Shown here in pieces: positions 51,215 to 61,593 of a stretch of 64,000 nt of DNA. The DNA is taken from contig OY757309.1 of NCBI GenBank assembly GCA_963583905.1, positions 131,268,977-131,332,976 of the forward strand, given 5' to 3'. The notes beneath the pieces were generated by a model, which was not told the DNA's origin, did not search any database, and saw only the letters and a list, made by a program, of their open reading frames with translations. A program made the translations under genes and the position numbers. The DNA comes from Stenurella melanura (lineage: Eukaryota > Arthropoda > Insecta > Coleoptera > Cerambycidae). Every line of letters starts with the position of its first letter. The first letter of the stretch is position 1.

Positions 51215-51285
51215 TAGCCGAACGTGCTAAGCGGCGACTACTTCTAAGTGGATTCCCGCCTTCGAATCCCGCCCAGGGCTATATA
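51215..51285 (+). ncRNA. tRNA-like module (A and B boxes)
   Basis: TAGCCGAACGTG resembles an A box (TRGYNNANNNGG) and CTTCGAATCCC a B box (GGTTCGANTCC), about 45 bp apart. An inverse copy lies near 52890-52955, and a related one is in element A. The acceptor stem is not convincing, so this is tRNA-like or SINE-head-like rather than a tRNA gene. Confidence 0.4.
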
Positions 51286-51514
51286 CTTTCTTATTTATGT
51301 TTTTTTTTTATTTTTGGCACATATTTTTGATTCTATAATTGCTCATAGCTTATTTCTATGCGACTAACGTGTTAAAATTATACATTTTTGTATTTTTTTC
51401 TGATTTTGTGGTGATGCATAGGGTAATAATCTTTAAATAATCTTTCTAGTCTTACATTCCTCAGTACGTTCGCTGGTGTATCGGCTAGAAGTCCAGATTC
51501 CCAAACAGGAGATC

Positions 51515-51698
51515 CTGGCAGGAGTTTTAACTTTTATTTAATTTTATTGAGCCGAACCGGTCGTGATCCACCCAACCGTACTAACACCACGGCGCTGCGC
51601 GACGTGGTTGTGCGGTTGATTCCGGATCTCGATCCGGGGAGGCAATGCTTTGTATTTTTAATTCCATATTAAATTTGTTATTATGATGATGATGATGA
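51515..51698 (+). mobile_element. SINE-like insertion with GATGATGATG tail
   Basis: A 12-13 bp target duplication AAACAGGAGATCC lies on both sides (51502-51514 and 51699-51711). The insert is ~184 bp and ends TTATGATGATGATGATG, a microsatellite tail typical of SINE or LINE reverse transcription. Its body has GCGCTGCGCGACGTGGTTG and GGATCTCGATCCGGG. It interrupts tRNA-like module 2 of the left arm, whose intact counterpart is in the right arm. Confidence 0.7.
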
Positions 51699-52248
51699 AA
51701 CAGGAGATCCGGGTTCGAACCACGCGCCCGGAGATTTTTTTTACCTTTTTCTACATTTCCGGTCATAATTTATTGCTCAAATATTACCTATATATCACAT
51801 GAGTATTTTTTTTATTTTCGTATTTGCTTAATTAAAGAGGGTTTCTCGGAGCTTCATTCAGTTTCAAAATAATTTTGTTGGAAATCGATACAAAAAATTG
51901 TGCGAGAAAATTTATAGTTCAAATTCGGATTTAATCAATCGATAGAAGCCGGATCTACAAAAACTTGATGCATTTTTGTTGAAGAAAACATACAGGGTTC
52001 GTCAAAATGAAAAAAAGAAATTAAAACATTTGATCTTTATGGTCGGATTCGACTGAAATTCGGTATGTGAGGATTATCGATGTCGCAGATTACAAATATA
52101 GGATCGAAACTTAAAAGTTCAAAATGGCGGCGTCAACATGGCTGACAAATTTTATCATTTATCAAATTATAACCGGAAATGTAAAAAAGATTTTAAAAAA
52201 ATCCGGGTGCGTGGTTTGAACCCGGATCTCCTGTTTGGGAATCAGGAA

Positions 52249-52681
52249 TCAATCAATCAATCAATCAATCAAAACAGATTTATTTTTAAATTATAGTGTA
52301 CAAAAAATTTGTCTTTCCCAGACAATCGCCCCGGAGCCAGCCAGACATCCATAGCATTTCACACCACGGCAGTTGAATGACTGGACGGGGCGAGGCCAGG
52401 TCAGACTTGCAAGAAATTAAAATAAATGTTATCTCCTGTTTGCAGAATGCAAAATAAATAACAAATAACTTAGGAATATGTAAAAGAAAAAGTAAACTTA
52501 AGATAATTAGTATAAAATGCAAAAAGCACGTGTATAAATAAAATCTCTAAGATACAATATGACTGATTTATACGGGAAAATTGCTGACTAAAAAACCCGT
52601 TCTAAGTAATTATAACGAGAGAGAGAGCGGCTATGTTAGACCGCACAATTTATGATTTAAAATATTAAGATTTTTCAGGAC
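52249..52681 (-). mobile_element. 5'-truncated non-LTR retrotransposon 3' end, (ATTG)n tail
   Basis: It begins on the plus strand with (AATC)6, meaning a (GATT)n tail on the minus strand, followed by ~400 bp with no coding sequence (3' UTR). It splits the second tRNA-like module of the right arm: AAGTCC on one side, TGATTCCCAAACAGG on the other, which are contiguous in the left arm. The family is not identified; (ATTG)-type tails occur in RTE and CR1 groups. Confidence 0.6.
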
Positions 52682-53325
52682 TTCTTGCCGTTACACCAGC
52701 GAACCTACTGAGAAATGGAAAACTAGAAATATTATTTAAAGATTATTTCCCTATGTGTCACCAAAAAATCAGAAAAAATGACAAAAATTTATAATTTTAA
52801 CACGTTAGTCGCATAGAAATAAGCCAAAAGCAATGATAGAATCCAAGACATGTGCCAAAAATAGAAAAACAATAAATAAAAAAGTAGCCCTGAGCGGGAT
52901 TCGAAGCCGGGAATCCACTTAAAAGTAGTCGCCGCTTAGCACGTTCGGCTACGGCGGATCCCAAACTTAAAATTGACTATAATCTCGGAGAAGGCAAAAC
53001 TTCAAAAACATCAATTTTTGAAACGTTAAGAACTAAATAAATACTTACGTCGGGTGGAGGATCGTGTGATATCTCTACGGAAAAAGAAAGATTGGTATTT
53101 TGTCGGTGTCGTAAATGGCGACGGCAAGACCGGAAATTCGGCTCGGCACGAGATAATCAAAAACGGATTTTTTGACATTTGTAACAGTACCGCTGTCAGG
53201 TCATCGACTAAACCGCCCCTCGCCGCCAAACGCAGCGCTCCCAGCCCGGCAGACTGATGGGCGGTTATTCAATGGATCATCGACAACCTATTGAGACATA
53301 TTCTGTCCATTTACAAATAGTACAT

Positions 53326-54324
53326 CCCTTGTGACGCTAGCTCTCGGTCTATTACTGGCTCTTAGCTCTTATATTCTTATATATCCTACGGCACGCTATC
53401 GATATTTTGACGCCTGCGTGATTGCGATTTGGGATTAAGATTGGTCGTGTGGGGCTGGTTTTATTTATGTTTTGTAGAAAATGGTTTCAACTTTGAGTGT
53501 AATGTTTTAATGCTCGTGGTGGTGTTATTACTTAGTGAAATTTTGAAGGAACCGGATGAAACAAGATAAATAATATAAACTATTACAAAGTTCATTGCAT
53601 TTTTATAAATTGCTCTACTTACTTTGTATCAAATAGGCAGTATATCCGTATTTACTGTTCTTATGTATTAGGTACTCTACCACTCTTCATTTAACACTCA
53701 AAGAAAAGAAATATTTTGCATCATGAGAGGACGTTCAGGTAGAAGGTAAGACTTTAATTATTGACATTGTCCAACGTCTTGTTAGATGTTAATACGGGTA
53801 ATATCGTTGACATGGTATAGAAATAGCAGATATTAAGATCTGAAACTTAACTGGGTATATGACTGAAAATGAGAAGCTAATAATAATATGTGTATTGTAA
53901 TTGATTCGATTCTGAGAGTGGTTATGAAATAAATTAGTTTATAGCACGTAGCTTTCGTATTTATCTTATTATTTTCTATGGAAGGAGTAAAGCACGAATA
54001 GTTTTAACAAGCATGATCGATAGAACCTACTGACCAATCAATTTGTGGCAATTTTACATACTATGATGGTTTTACGTGATAGTTTGAGACGTTGTGTTTG
54101 TTCATTACAGTATGTTGTATCCACGATATGGCTCATTAACTTAAATGGGGGTCCAAGATAACTAATTAATTGCTTGACAATTTTTCATAAACTAAGTACC
54201 TATCTTTTTGATTTTTTTTTTTTCACAAAAGATGGAATCAAAAATGTAATTCGTGAATTAATAATATTACAAATTGGTTACACTGCATTATTTCTTATTT
54301 AACTAATTTAGAAAAATTATCTTA
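53326..54324. other. Intergenic DNA, possible tiny first exon
   Basis: No clear gene. At about 53723, ATGAGAGGACGTTCAGGTAG then AAG|GTAAGA gives a seven- to eight-codon frame with a strong donor, preceded by ~300 bp without ATG-rich noise. This could be the first coding exon of a gene lying beyond the transposons, but no partner exon is visible. Confidence 0.3.
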
Positions 54325-56488
54325 GGGGAGAGTGGGGTAATAAGACGCATTTGGGGTAATAAGATACGTACAAAATTTTTGTAAAATATATGTTTCATTT
54401 CTAGAACGTGTAGTAATTTTTTCTATACACTACGTGACTGTGGGCAGTGGGGAAAAAAACATTAGCATAGTTTTACAATGTATATGGTCTACACACAAAA
54501 ATTTTTTTTTGGCCAAGATTTGTATCTTATTACCCCAATTGGGGTAATAAGAAACGGTGTTGGCAATTCTCATATAGTTTGTACAGGAAATTTCCCGGGG
54601 TAATAAAAAGCACCTTAAAACTGTATCTTAATGCCCCCAAAATTTTGGTGCCGTCATTTTTCGTTGTTTTTTAATTATAACAAGACTATTATTGAACGTG
54701 CCGAATGTACCCTTGTAAAGTTTTACAATGATGTTGTATAATGTACAAATTAATGACCACAACAAGTGCAAAAGTGCTTTGATGGCGGGAAATGAAAATT
54801 AATATTACAGAACGAAATTTTATTCAAAACAATACATTTGAAAATGTACGGAGAACAGAAGAGGCGAGCAAACAAATATGAATTTTAATTTTTACTCATT
54901 GCAGGCCAACGCCCTTCTCTTTCGTTCTCTATAGACTTTGCAATAAGTTCCTTGCACATCAATTACACGCCCCAAGTACCATGCTGTGTCGTAATAGATC
55001 GCATAGTATTTCTCTGGTATAATATTGAGATCTGCTGGTTCCTTCTCTTCATCAGAAGATGATGAAACAATATCGGCGTCGTCATCGGATGTTCCTAGAA
55101 TATTTGGATTCAGATCTTCTTCGGATGTCTCGTCATCATAAGGTACTCTGTGGGCAATTGGTTTTTTAGAAGTATTTGCCTTTTGTTTCTGAGTCTTTTT
55201 TTCGATTGCTTCTCTCTTTGTATCCTCTTCGTCCTTCAACCTCTTTGCTACTACTTTTGATGTAAGAATCTCGCCAGCCCCCTGGGAAATTTTCTTTCTC
55301 TTTGCCCCTGGCATGGAATTCTTAGCCACTTCTTTTACAGTTGAGGCTAGTTGGATTCGTATGAACTGTTCAAAACTTCCTGGCGTTTTAGATGTTTCAC
55401 AGATTTGGGATTTGGGTGTTGAGATTTGAGATTCGTGTATTTCTGTTGTTTCGTCTTCTCTATGACTTGGACCGGCGACTGGTTCCGAGACTGGTTCTGT
55501 GGAAATTGGCGGCGTTAGTTTGTTTGTTGTAGAATTTTGAGATGTTTCAGTAAATCTTTTAAATTTAACTGGATTATAAGCCACGTCAGGAAATTTTGTG
55601 AAATCCAGTGGAAACAGACCTGTCGTTAAAAAACCGGATATTATATTTCTTGGTTTAAACGATTCTTCCCACAGAATTTTTATCTTTTCAGCAAACTCCA
55701 ATTTGGGCAAAACTTTACCAGGGCATTTTCGGGTATAATCAATTAACAGCTTATTCCAGTCAGTTTTCATAGTTTTAAAAACTGTTTTGTCAAGGGGCTG
55801 AATGAAGTGACTCACATTTGGTGGAAATTTAACTAAAATTACGTCATTGTCCTGTGCTAATTTGACAATAGCGTAGCTTATATGGAAAATAACCCCATCA
55901 AAAAACAAAATTACTTTTTTTTTTCTGGTTTCTTTGCTGGGTATATTTTTAAGGAACACTTCTTGGAACCATTTAAGAAATAACTGACCATCCATCCACC
56001 CATTTGCTTGAGCAGCATATGCTGTTCCAGGGTAGTCGTTTTTGGGTATCCATGTGGTCCATAACTGTTTTCCTGTATATATTATGAATGGAGGCAATTT
56101 AGTTCCATCTGCGGCACAGCATGCAAGAACAGTGGTGTTGCTTTTTCCAGACCCTGCAATGTTTCGAGATACCCGCTTAATACCTTTTTGAGAGACCACT
56201 TTCACTTCTTTCGGATCCTGAGAAAAAGCTGTCTCATCACAATTAAATATTAGATGGGAGTCATCAGGACCAATTTTCTCATCCGTGTACAGCTTTTTAA
56301 TGTCGTCATAAAACTTTTTGATTACAAAAGGATCAGAACCTCTGATCCGTTGTGAGCTCATCAGTTCCCCTTTTCTTATACGCAATTCGCTGTGCCGCTT
56401 TAAAAAAGATTTAAACCAATCCTCTCCAGGACCGGTTATACCAGAAGTCGATACCAACTTTCTTATTTTAAATGGAACACCCTATATA
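54325..56488 (-). mobile_element. pogo/Tigger-type transposon, 5' end lost
   Basis: The left terminus is GGGGAGAGTGGGGTAATAAG next to TA. Direct and inverted TTGGGGTAATAAGA motifs recur at about 54330-54365, 54535-54550 and 54595. The minus-strand transposase (54892-56457) fills the rest. The other terminus is missing: coding sequence stops where a mariner-like end (TATAGGGTGTTCCATTTAAA on the minus strand) begins. Confidence 0.75.
54892..56457 (-). pseudogene. pogo/Tigger-like DDE transposase, N-terminus missing
   Basis: Cuts and pastes the element at TA sites. The open frame starts inside the CENP-B-type DNA-binding region (GEDWFKSFLKRHSELRIRKG); the N-terminal helix-turn-helix is lost, and the reported start is not an ATG. 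The DDE_1 catalytic core is readable: IFNCDETAF (D at residue ~74), LFFDGVIFH (D ~187), NVSHFIQPLD (D ~223). The second block is usually DGH..H, and here the H is V. The C-terminus is long (521 residues in all), acidic, with DDETSEEDL, SSSSDEEKE and a Tudor-like end YYAIYYDTAWYLGRVIDV. No internal stop, so decay is recent or a C-terminal product was kept. Because the N-terminus is missing, it is unlikely to transpose. Confidence 0.88.
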
Positions 56489-57887
56489 CAGTGTGACCCA
56501 TTTAAAATGGAAACGCCTTTATAAGTTTTTTATTTTTTGTCCGACGAACTAAATGTTACCAACAAAGAGTTTAACAAATAGAGGAGACAAGCTCCATAAG
56601 CGTAATGTATAAGCAGCGGGAGGCTGTAGGCTTCTCGTCCTTCTCACACAGTTCGTCTCTCTTTGTCGCACAGTACATGAGGGGAGGTGACGATTGCAAT
56701 ACAATGACAGATGACGGTGTACCTATACCGGTATTTTACGTTGAGGTACATATGCTTTTAGTGAAAAAAATATAAAAGGGAATAATGAGTTGTAAGAAAA
56801 GGAAAGATGTGCTAAAATGTCAGTGGTAGATTGCGATAATACTAGCTCGAATTCGGAATTGAATTTTATTAATTTCCCACATCGAATTCATTATTTCCAC
56901 ATAAAGTAGCTAAACGACTTAGTTTTTCTACAAACTTTACAAGTATAAACCATTGTCACAAAAAAAAATAATTAATTAATATCCTACAAATTAAACGTTA
57001 TAAACAGAAGAAAAATTTGAGAAAATACGTGTAATTGTAAATAAAGCAGAACGCTATTCAAAGCAAAGAATCAAAATTGACGCTATTTGTTTGAAATCAA
57101 AACGTGCCGGGTAAGGCTGTGTTGCTTTGTTAGAGTGGAGAGAGAAGGTATGAGGTGTGCGACAAGGACGAAGAGCCTACCGTCTCCAAGGCAACCAAAC
57201 CGCGACTCCCGGCAAATCGGCGGCTTGTCTTCTCTATTTATTAAACTCTTTGGTTATCAAAATATAGAACAAATTAGGATCTACTTATGGTCAAAAAACA
57301 TTTGCCTCCTACAAATGCAAAGCCACCTATGGTACCAAAATAAATGGAAAAAATAAAGAAATCATATTAAGCATTTTTTTATCGGAAAACTTTATTAATG
57401 AGTTGTTCAGCAATATTAAAAAATATTGAATTTTGATTTTGAAGTCCAAAATTTTGACAAAATTTAAAAAAAATACAGATCACTTAACGACCACCTACCT
57501 GACAGTTTACGTTTAATTTCAAACAAAATTGACATGCACAATTTTCTAAAGAAAAAAAAAAAAAAAATTAAAATATTTTTGGATTTGGACATTGTTTTAA
57601 ACAAAATTTCAATAGTGCTTTAATATTGCTGAAATTCTGTCTAGGTTTTTGAATAATTCTGAACAACTTTCATCAATAATGGTTTTCGATAAAAAAATGC
57701 CTAATATGGTTTCTTTATTTTTTCCATTTATTTTGGTACCGTAGGTGACTTTGCATTTGTAAGGCGCAAATGTTTTTTTGGCGATAAGTAGATCCTAATT
57801 TGTTCTATATTTTGGTAAAATTTGGTTCAAGTCGGACAAAAAATAAAAAAATTATAGCGGTGTTTCCATTTTAAATGGGTCACACTG
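56489..57887. mobile_element. Mariner-type MITE (1.4 kb) with internal inverted repeat
   Basis: Ends CAGTGTGACCCATTTAAAAT inverted, followed by GGAAAC(G/A)CC; TA on both sides (56487-56488 and 57888-57889). An inner inverted pair (about 57250-57420 against 57620-57830) shares ATTAGGATCTACTTA, CATTTGC.CC and TTTATCGAAAAC-like blocks. No transposase; open frames inside are random. It lies in a mariner-like end that abuts the pogo remnant. Confidence 0.8.
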
Positions 57888-57990
57888 TATTTTCGATTTT
57901 TCGGGATGACCGTAAAATTCTGAGTGAAAACATGTAGCATACCTTATACCTAAACCCAGTAGTGTCGAAGATATTGAAAAATTAGTGGAT

Positions 57991-58207
57991 TGTTTAATAT
58001 TGAGGGGTGCGAAGAATACACACAAGTACTTTTAACTTCATTTATTAACACCACATTTGAAACTTAACAATACTGACAGACAGACAGACTCATCTTTGAC
58101 ATGTATTTTTTGACAACTAACACCACCTGCTTACACAACTAACACAGGGTGCGTTCCCTGTGAACACAATAAAGCATTTGTTGCTTACTGCACTATATTA
58201 TTTAACA
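57991..58207 (-). repeat. 3' LTR of a Ty1/copia element
   Basis: 217 bp. On the minus strand it begins TGTTAAATAATATAG and ends with ATATTAAACA, a 5-bp inverted terminus. The purine-rich TTGAGAGAGGG lies just upstream of it (58218-58208), as for a polypurine tract. The partner LTR is not in the window. Confidence 0.7.
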
Positions 58208-58285
58208 CCCTCTCTCAACAAATGCTTTATTTGTATCTGTACCAAGAAATTTAAAAAAATAACCTTTGAATAAAAAAAAATACTT

Positions 58286-58500
58286 TTACTCTACCATAAT
58301 TAAACCTCTTAATTTTGCAAATGTTTTGCCCAAAGGTTTGGTTAACATATCTGCTATAATATCATTCAATTTAATATACTCTAATCTTATACTCTTGGTC
58401 TTGATTTTTTCAATTATAAAGTGATATCTTACATCTAAATGATTTAATTGTTTATTGTTATAAGCTATATTTATAACTGATATTGTTTTCATTATTATAA
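58286..58500 (-). pseudogene. Ty1/copia Pol C-terminus (RNase H end), truncated
   Basis: The frame ends NHLDVRYHFIIEKIKTKSIR, then DIIADMLTKPLGKTFAKLRG, the hallmark RNase H tail of copia polyproteins (..HIDIRYHFI.E.V......L.Y......ADI.TKPL). Reading frames mix just upstream of the first M near 58490, and the element is cut at about 58517 by the LTR of a BEL/Pao element. The remaining copia sequence should lie beyond that element, outside the window. Confidence 0.8.
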
Positions 58501-58517
58501 GGATTTCCTTGCGAGAC

Positions 58518-58793
58518 TGTCGAACAGTGCGGACGTAAAACAGTGCGCTTGGTAGTCAGTGTGTTTGGTATTGTAGGTAATTGATAAACGGTGTCCGCGC
58601 AAACTTCGTACAAGCAGTGGGAGAGAGAAGAGGTAGGGACGTTTTTGCCTGTGATGCCGTGATCGATTTGTTAGTGCTAGAAAAAGTAAAATGGCCACGT
58701 GCATACATGTAAAAATTACAGTCCACTTATATTTTTTTATACAATAAATGTAGTTTTGTAAATTCAGTGGTATTATTCCATGAAAGCAGAACA
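58518..58793 (+). repeat. Probable 5' LTR of the BEL/Pao element
   Basis: It begins TGTCGAACAG, where copia coding sequence breaks off, and ends GCAGAACA seven bases before TGGTCC. It has AATAAA at ~58743. With only one LTR in view, the ends are inferred from TG..CA and context. Confidence 0.5.
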
Positions 58794-59175
58794 TATTAAA
58801 TGGTCCTTAGAGCAGATAAAAGTCAAAATATTTCAAGAAGGTGGTTGAAGGTCGCGGTGACATCATCGAAGAGAATAGCAGAGAGCATCGGGGCAAGTGG
58901 CACAATACATTCCTGTAAGTCCTTTCCAATTTTGCAGGCGTTATTTATTGTTGGCTCAATTTACCTAGTATAAACAATTCTCATTTCATTTAAGGTTATT
59001 TGCATAAAAAACAAGTACATTCATTTAGTACATGTAGCGATAAGTAGTTCGGATTTGCATTCACCCTTTTTTAAATTAAATACAAAAGTGATTCATTTTT
59101 CCATTTAATACAAATTATAGTTTGGACAGTTGGGCATTATTCGTGAACATTGAGTTATTGATTTATTTTATCAAA

Positions 59176-61405
59176 ATGGCTGATTTAAAATCGTTAGTGG
59201 CAAATAGGGGTATTTATAATAGCCAGTTGACAAAATTTTGCACGTTTTTGGACAGCCTACAGGTGGATAAGTCTAAAGTGGATCAGGTGGAGGCAAGGTT
59301 AGATAAACTAGAACTTGTATTTTCAAAGTTTGCCGACGTACAAACGTAAATAGAATTACTGGATGACGCACAAGCGCAAGGGACGGAGAGGGACGAATTT
59401 GAAGATAAATATTTCAGTGTTGTAGCTAGGGCAAAAACGCATATAACTTTACCGTCAAATCAAAATCAACAGGTTGTTGCGTCCACAGTTGCAGGTGTAC
59501 AGAAAGAGGTAGTTTTGCCAAAATTTACATTACCAGAGTTTTCGAGCTCTTATGAAAAATGGTATTGCTTTCACGACACATTCCGCACTTTAATTCACAA
59601 TAACGCAAATTTAAACAATATTCAAAAATATCAGTATTTGCAGGCTGCGTTAAAGGGCCAAGCGGCCGAGATAATACAGTCTTTAGAAGTATCGGAAACT
59701 AATTACACTACAGCCTGGGATCTTCTTAAAAAGCGGTATGATAACAAAAAAGTAATCATTAGAGCACATATGAGGGAATTATTTGATTTACCAAACATAA
59801 ACAGTTCGTCATTAGCAATTAGGCAATTTACAGACAATTTTGAAAAACATTTTAGGGCATTGAAAAATTTGGAAATACCAGTAGAAACATGGGACACAAT
59901 CCTCATATATTTATTAACCTTTCAGTGGTCGCGCGAATTTTCTTTACTTTAGTGGTCGCACACGGTCTCAGACACCGGTTTAAAAAAATACGTTTAACAG
60001 TAAAAATTCAGAAATAATTTTGAAGGGACCTCGAAGCTGTATCTATGTAATTAATAAATGTTAAGTATTTTCGAAATATTTATTTAAGTAAACCTTAATT
60101 TTTCAGTGTACAAAAAAAATTAACGAAATACTGGCTCACCCTATATATACTTGAATAACAGAAATAAAAATTCTCATAAAACCTTTGTTAAAGTAAACTT
60201 GTCTTCTAGAAACATAAAGGAATCTATTTTTGTACATAAAAGTCTTTGGGTTCCTTCCAAAAAAAAGCATGCAGGTTATAAAAATCATGAAAATATTTAT
60301 AATTTTCTTTCCTTGTTCTTACATTTTTGGGTGGACAATGTTTGCTCCATTTCGTTTTTTATCTCTTCCCATAAAATATGGTGCACTTCCATTCATTTCC
60401 CCACCTTCATTTTCATCAAATTCCTGTTCTGTATCGCTATTTTCTGATCTTTCATAAATGTTGTCTTCCTGCCCGTTTCTTCTTCGTCATCATTCTTCTC
60501 CACTGGGTACTTCTTCGAACAGCCTCAATATCCTTTCTTGCTCTTTGTTAGAGTCAATATTTATATAAAGTCAGGGAAATAGAAGGTAAATACTTACCGA
60601 AATATATATTTTTCAATGAATAACCCAAAACAAATGACAGAAATTTTATCTCACTAGTGGTCGCACCCGGTCTGAGACACCGTGTGTGCGATTACAGCAG
60701 TTATATGGACACATGGCATAATAATAACTACAGCAATGTATAGACGAGAAACTTTATGAAAGGTACACCAACGGAAACGGATGGGTTTATTCGATTATTT
60801 GAAATATCACAAATTAACAGTTGCGCCGGTCTCCTACACCGTGCGCGACCACTGAAAGGTTAACAAACAAATTAGACCCTGGTTCTAAAAAAGAATGGAA
60901 AAGTAAAACAAATGACAATGTCACACCCACAATAGGTGAATTTATCGATTTTTTAACAAACAGATGTTGACTTTTGGAGTCATTGAAGAGTAAGCAAACA
61001 AAACAAGTAATGACCACAAAAAGGTTAGAATACAAATCACAAGCACATGCCACAACAATGCAACAACACAATCCAGTTTGTCCCTATTGTAAGGAATCAC
61101 ATTATATTTTCTATTGTAAAAGGTTTTTGGCTTTAACCATCTCAGATCGTCACCCAGAAACAAAAAAACTTAGGCTTTGCATTAATTGCTTAAGGCGGGG
61201 TCACATTATTAGCGAATGTTCTGCAAAAGGTTGCAAAACATGTCAGAAAAAGCACAACTCACTTCTTCATTTTGAAACCAATTCAAATAACAGGACCGAA
61301 ATTTCACAAAGTTCAAATAGAAGCGAACAGGGGCAAACAACTGCACAAACAAATATCATGTCAAATCATTGTAGCCAAAATTCCAATACAAACAAAAATT
61401 TTTAA
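59176..61405 (+). pseudogene. BEL/Pao gag, interrupted by a piggyBac MITE
   Basis: ATG at 59176 (MADLKSLVANRGIYN..). The frame reads through a stop at 59347 in the same phase to VLPKFTLPEFSSSYEKWYCF, the typical Pao Gag core (DUF1759-like), with RTLIHNN, KYQYLQAALKG and WDLLKKRYDN. At 59917 a TTAA-flanked MITE interrupts; after it the frame resumes LDPGSKKEWKSK..IGEFIDFL, with a TGA near 60970 in place of a usual Arg. Zinc knuckles follow: CPYCKESHYIFYCKRF, CINCLRRGHIISEC and CKTCQKKHNSLLH. Two stops plus the MITE make it non-functional. Confidence 0.85.
59918..60859. mobile_element. piggyBac-type MITE (942 bp), TTAA target
   Basis: TTAA at 59914-59917 and 60860-60863. Ends CCTTTCAGTGGTCGCGCG inverted. 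The motif AGTGGTCGCAC.CGGTCT.AGACACCG recurs at 59953-59982, 60655-60685 and, inverted, 60820-60850. No transposase remnant that I recognise. Removal restores the gag frame (LIYLLTNKLDPG). Confidence 0.88.
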
Positions 61406-61590
61406 TTTAACTTCAGGGATGCAGTCTCTGGGTTCAAAAAAGAAGACACTTTTTTAAATTCAAGCTTTCGAAACTTTATTGTTTCTTCCTCAGGAATTTA
61501 AATTGAGGTTATAAATAACATTGGCATGTCCTAAGGACCATAGAAAACATTACTATTACAATTTAAAACACTACATTTTGATTCAATCTT
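61406..61590. mobile_element. ~185-bp insert between Pao gag and protease
   Basis: Gag stops making sense at ~61402, and protease begins at ~61594 (STARLHIFDS). The segment between has AAGCTTTCGAAACTTTATTGTTTCTTCCTCAGG, whose inverse (CCTGAGGAAGAAACA..) recalls the CTGA.GA..GAAA strings elsewhere. No target duplication is clear. It might be a small Penelope-type or SINE fragment. Confidence 0.4.
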
Positions 61591-61593
61591 CCT

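Larger units (their letters stand above)
50816..53325. mobile_element. Foldback element B with two tRNA-like modules per arm
   Basis: Inverted arms run from CCGAGAG(T/C)TAG(T/C)GTCACA at both ends inward for about 950 bp of shared sequence (50816-51790 against 52150-53325, after removal of two insertions). Module 1: TAGCCGAACGTGCTAAGCGG ..TTCGAATCCCGCC (51217-51278 and its inverse near 52890-52955). Module 2: CGCTGGTGTA.CGGC..GGGTTCGAACCACGC. The arms also yield mirror open frames (50849-51115 and 53054-53257), which are not convincing proteins. A SINE-like insert (51515-51698) and a non-LTR tail (52249-52681) lie within the arms. Confidence 0.7.

Noticed and set aside
51467..51732. Genuine tRNA gene
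   Set aside because: A and B boxes and an anticodon-like loop are present, but acceptor stems do not pair, and the copy is split by a SINE-like insertion. Kept only as tRNA-like.
50849..53257. Mirror open frames MEDRVISLRKKK.. in both arms of foldback element B
   Set aside because: Both arms would be expected to share any frame. The frames run through tRNA-like and promoter-like sequence and show no known domain, so they are not called as genes.
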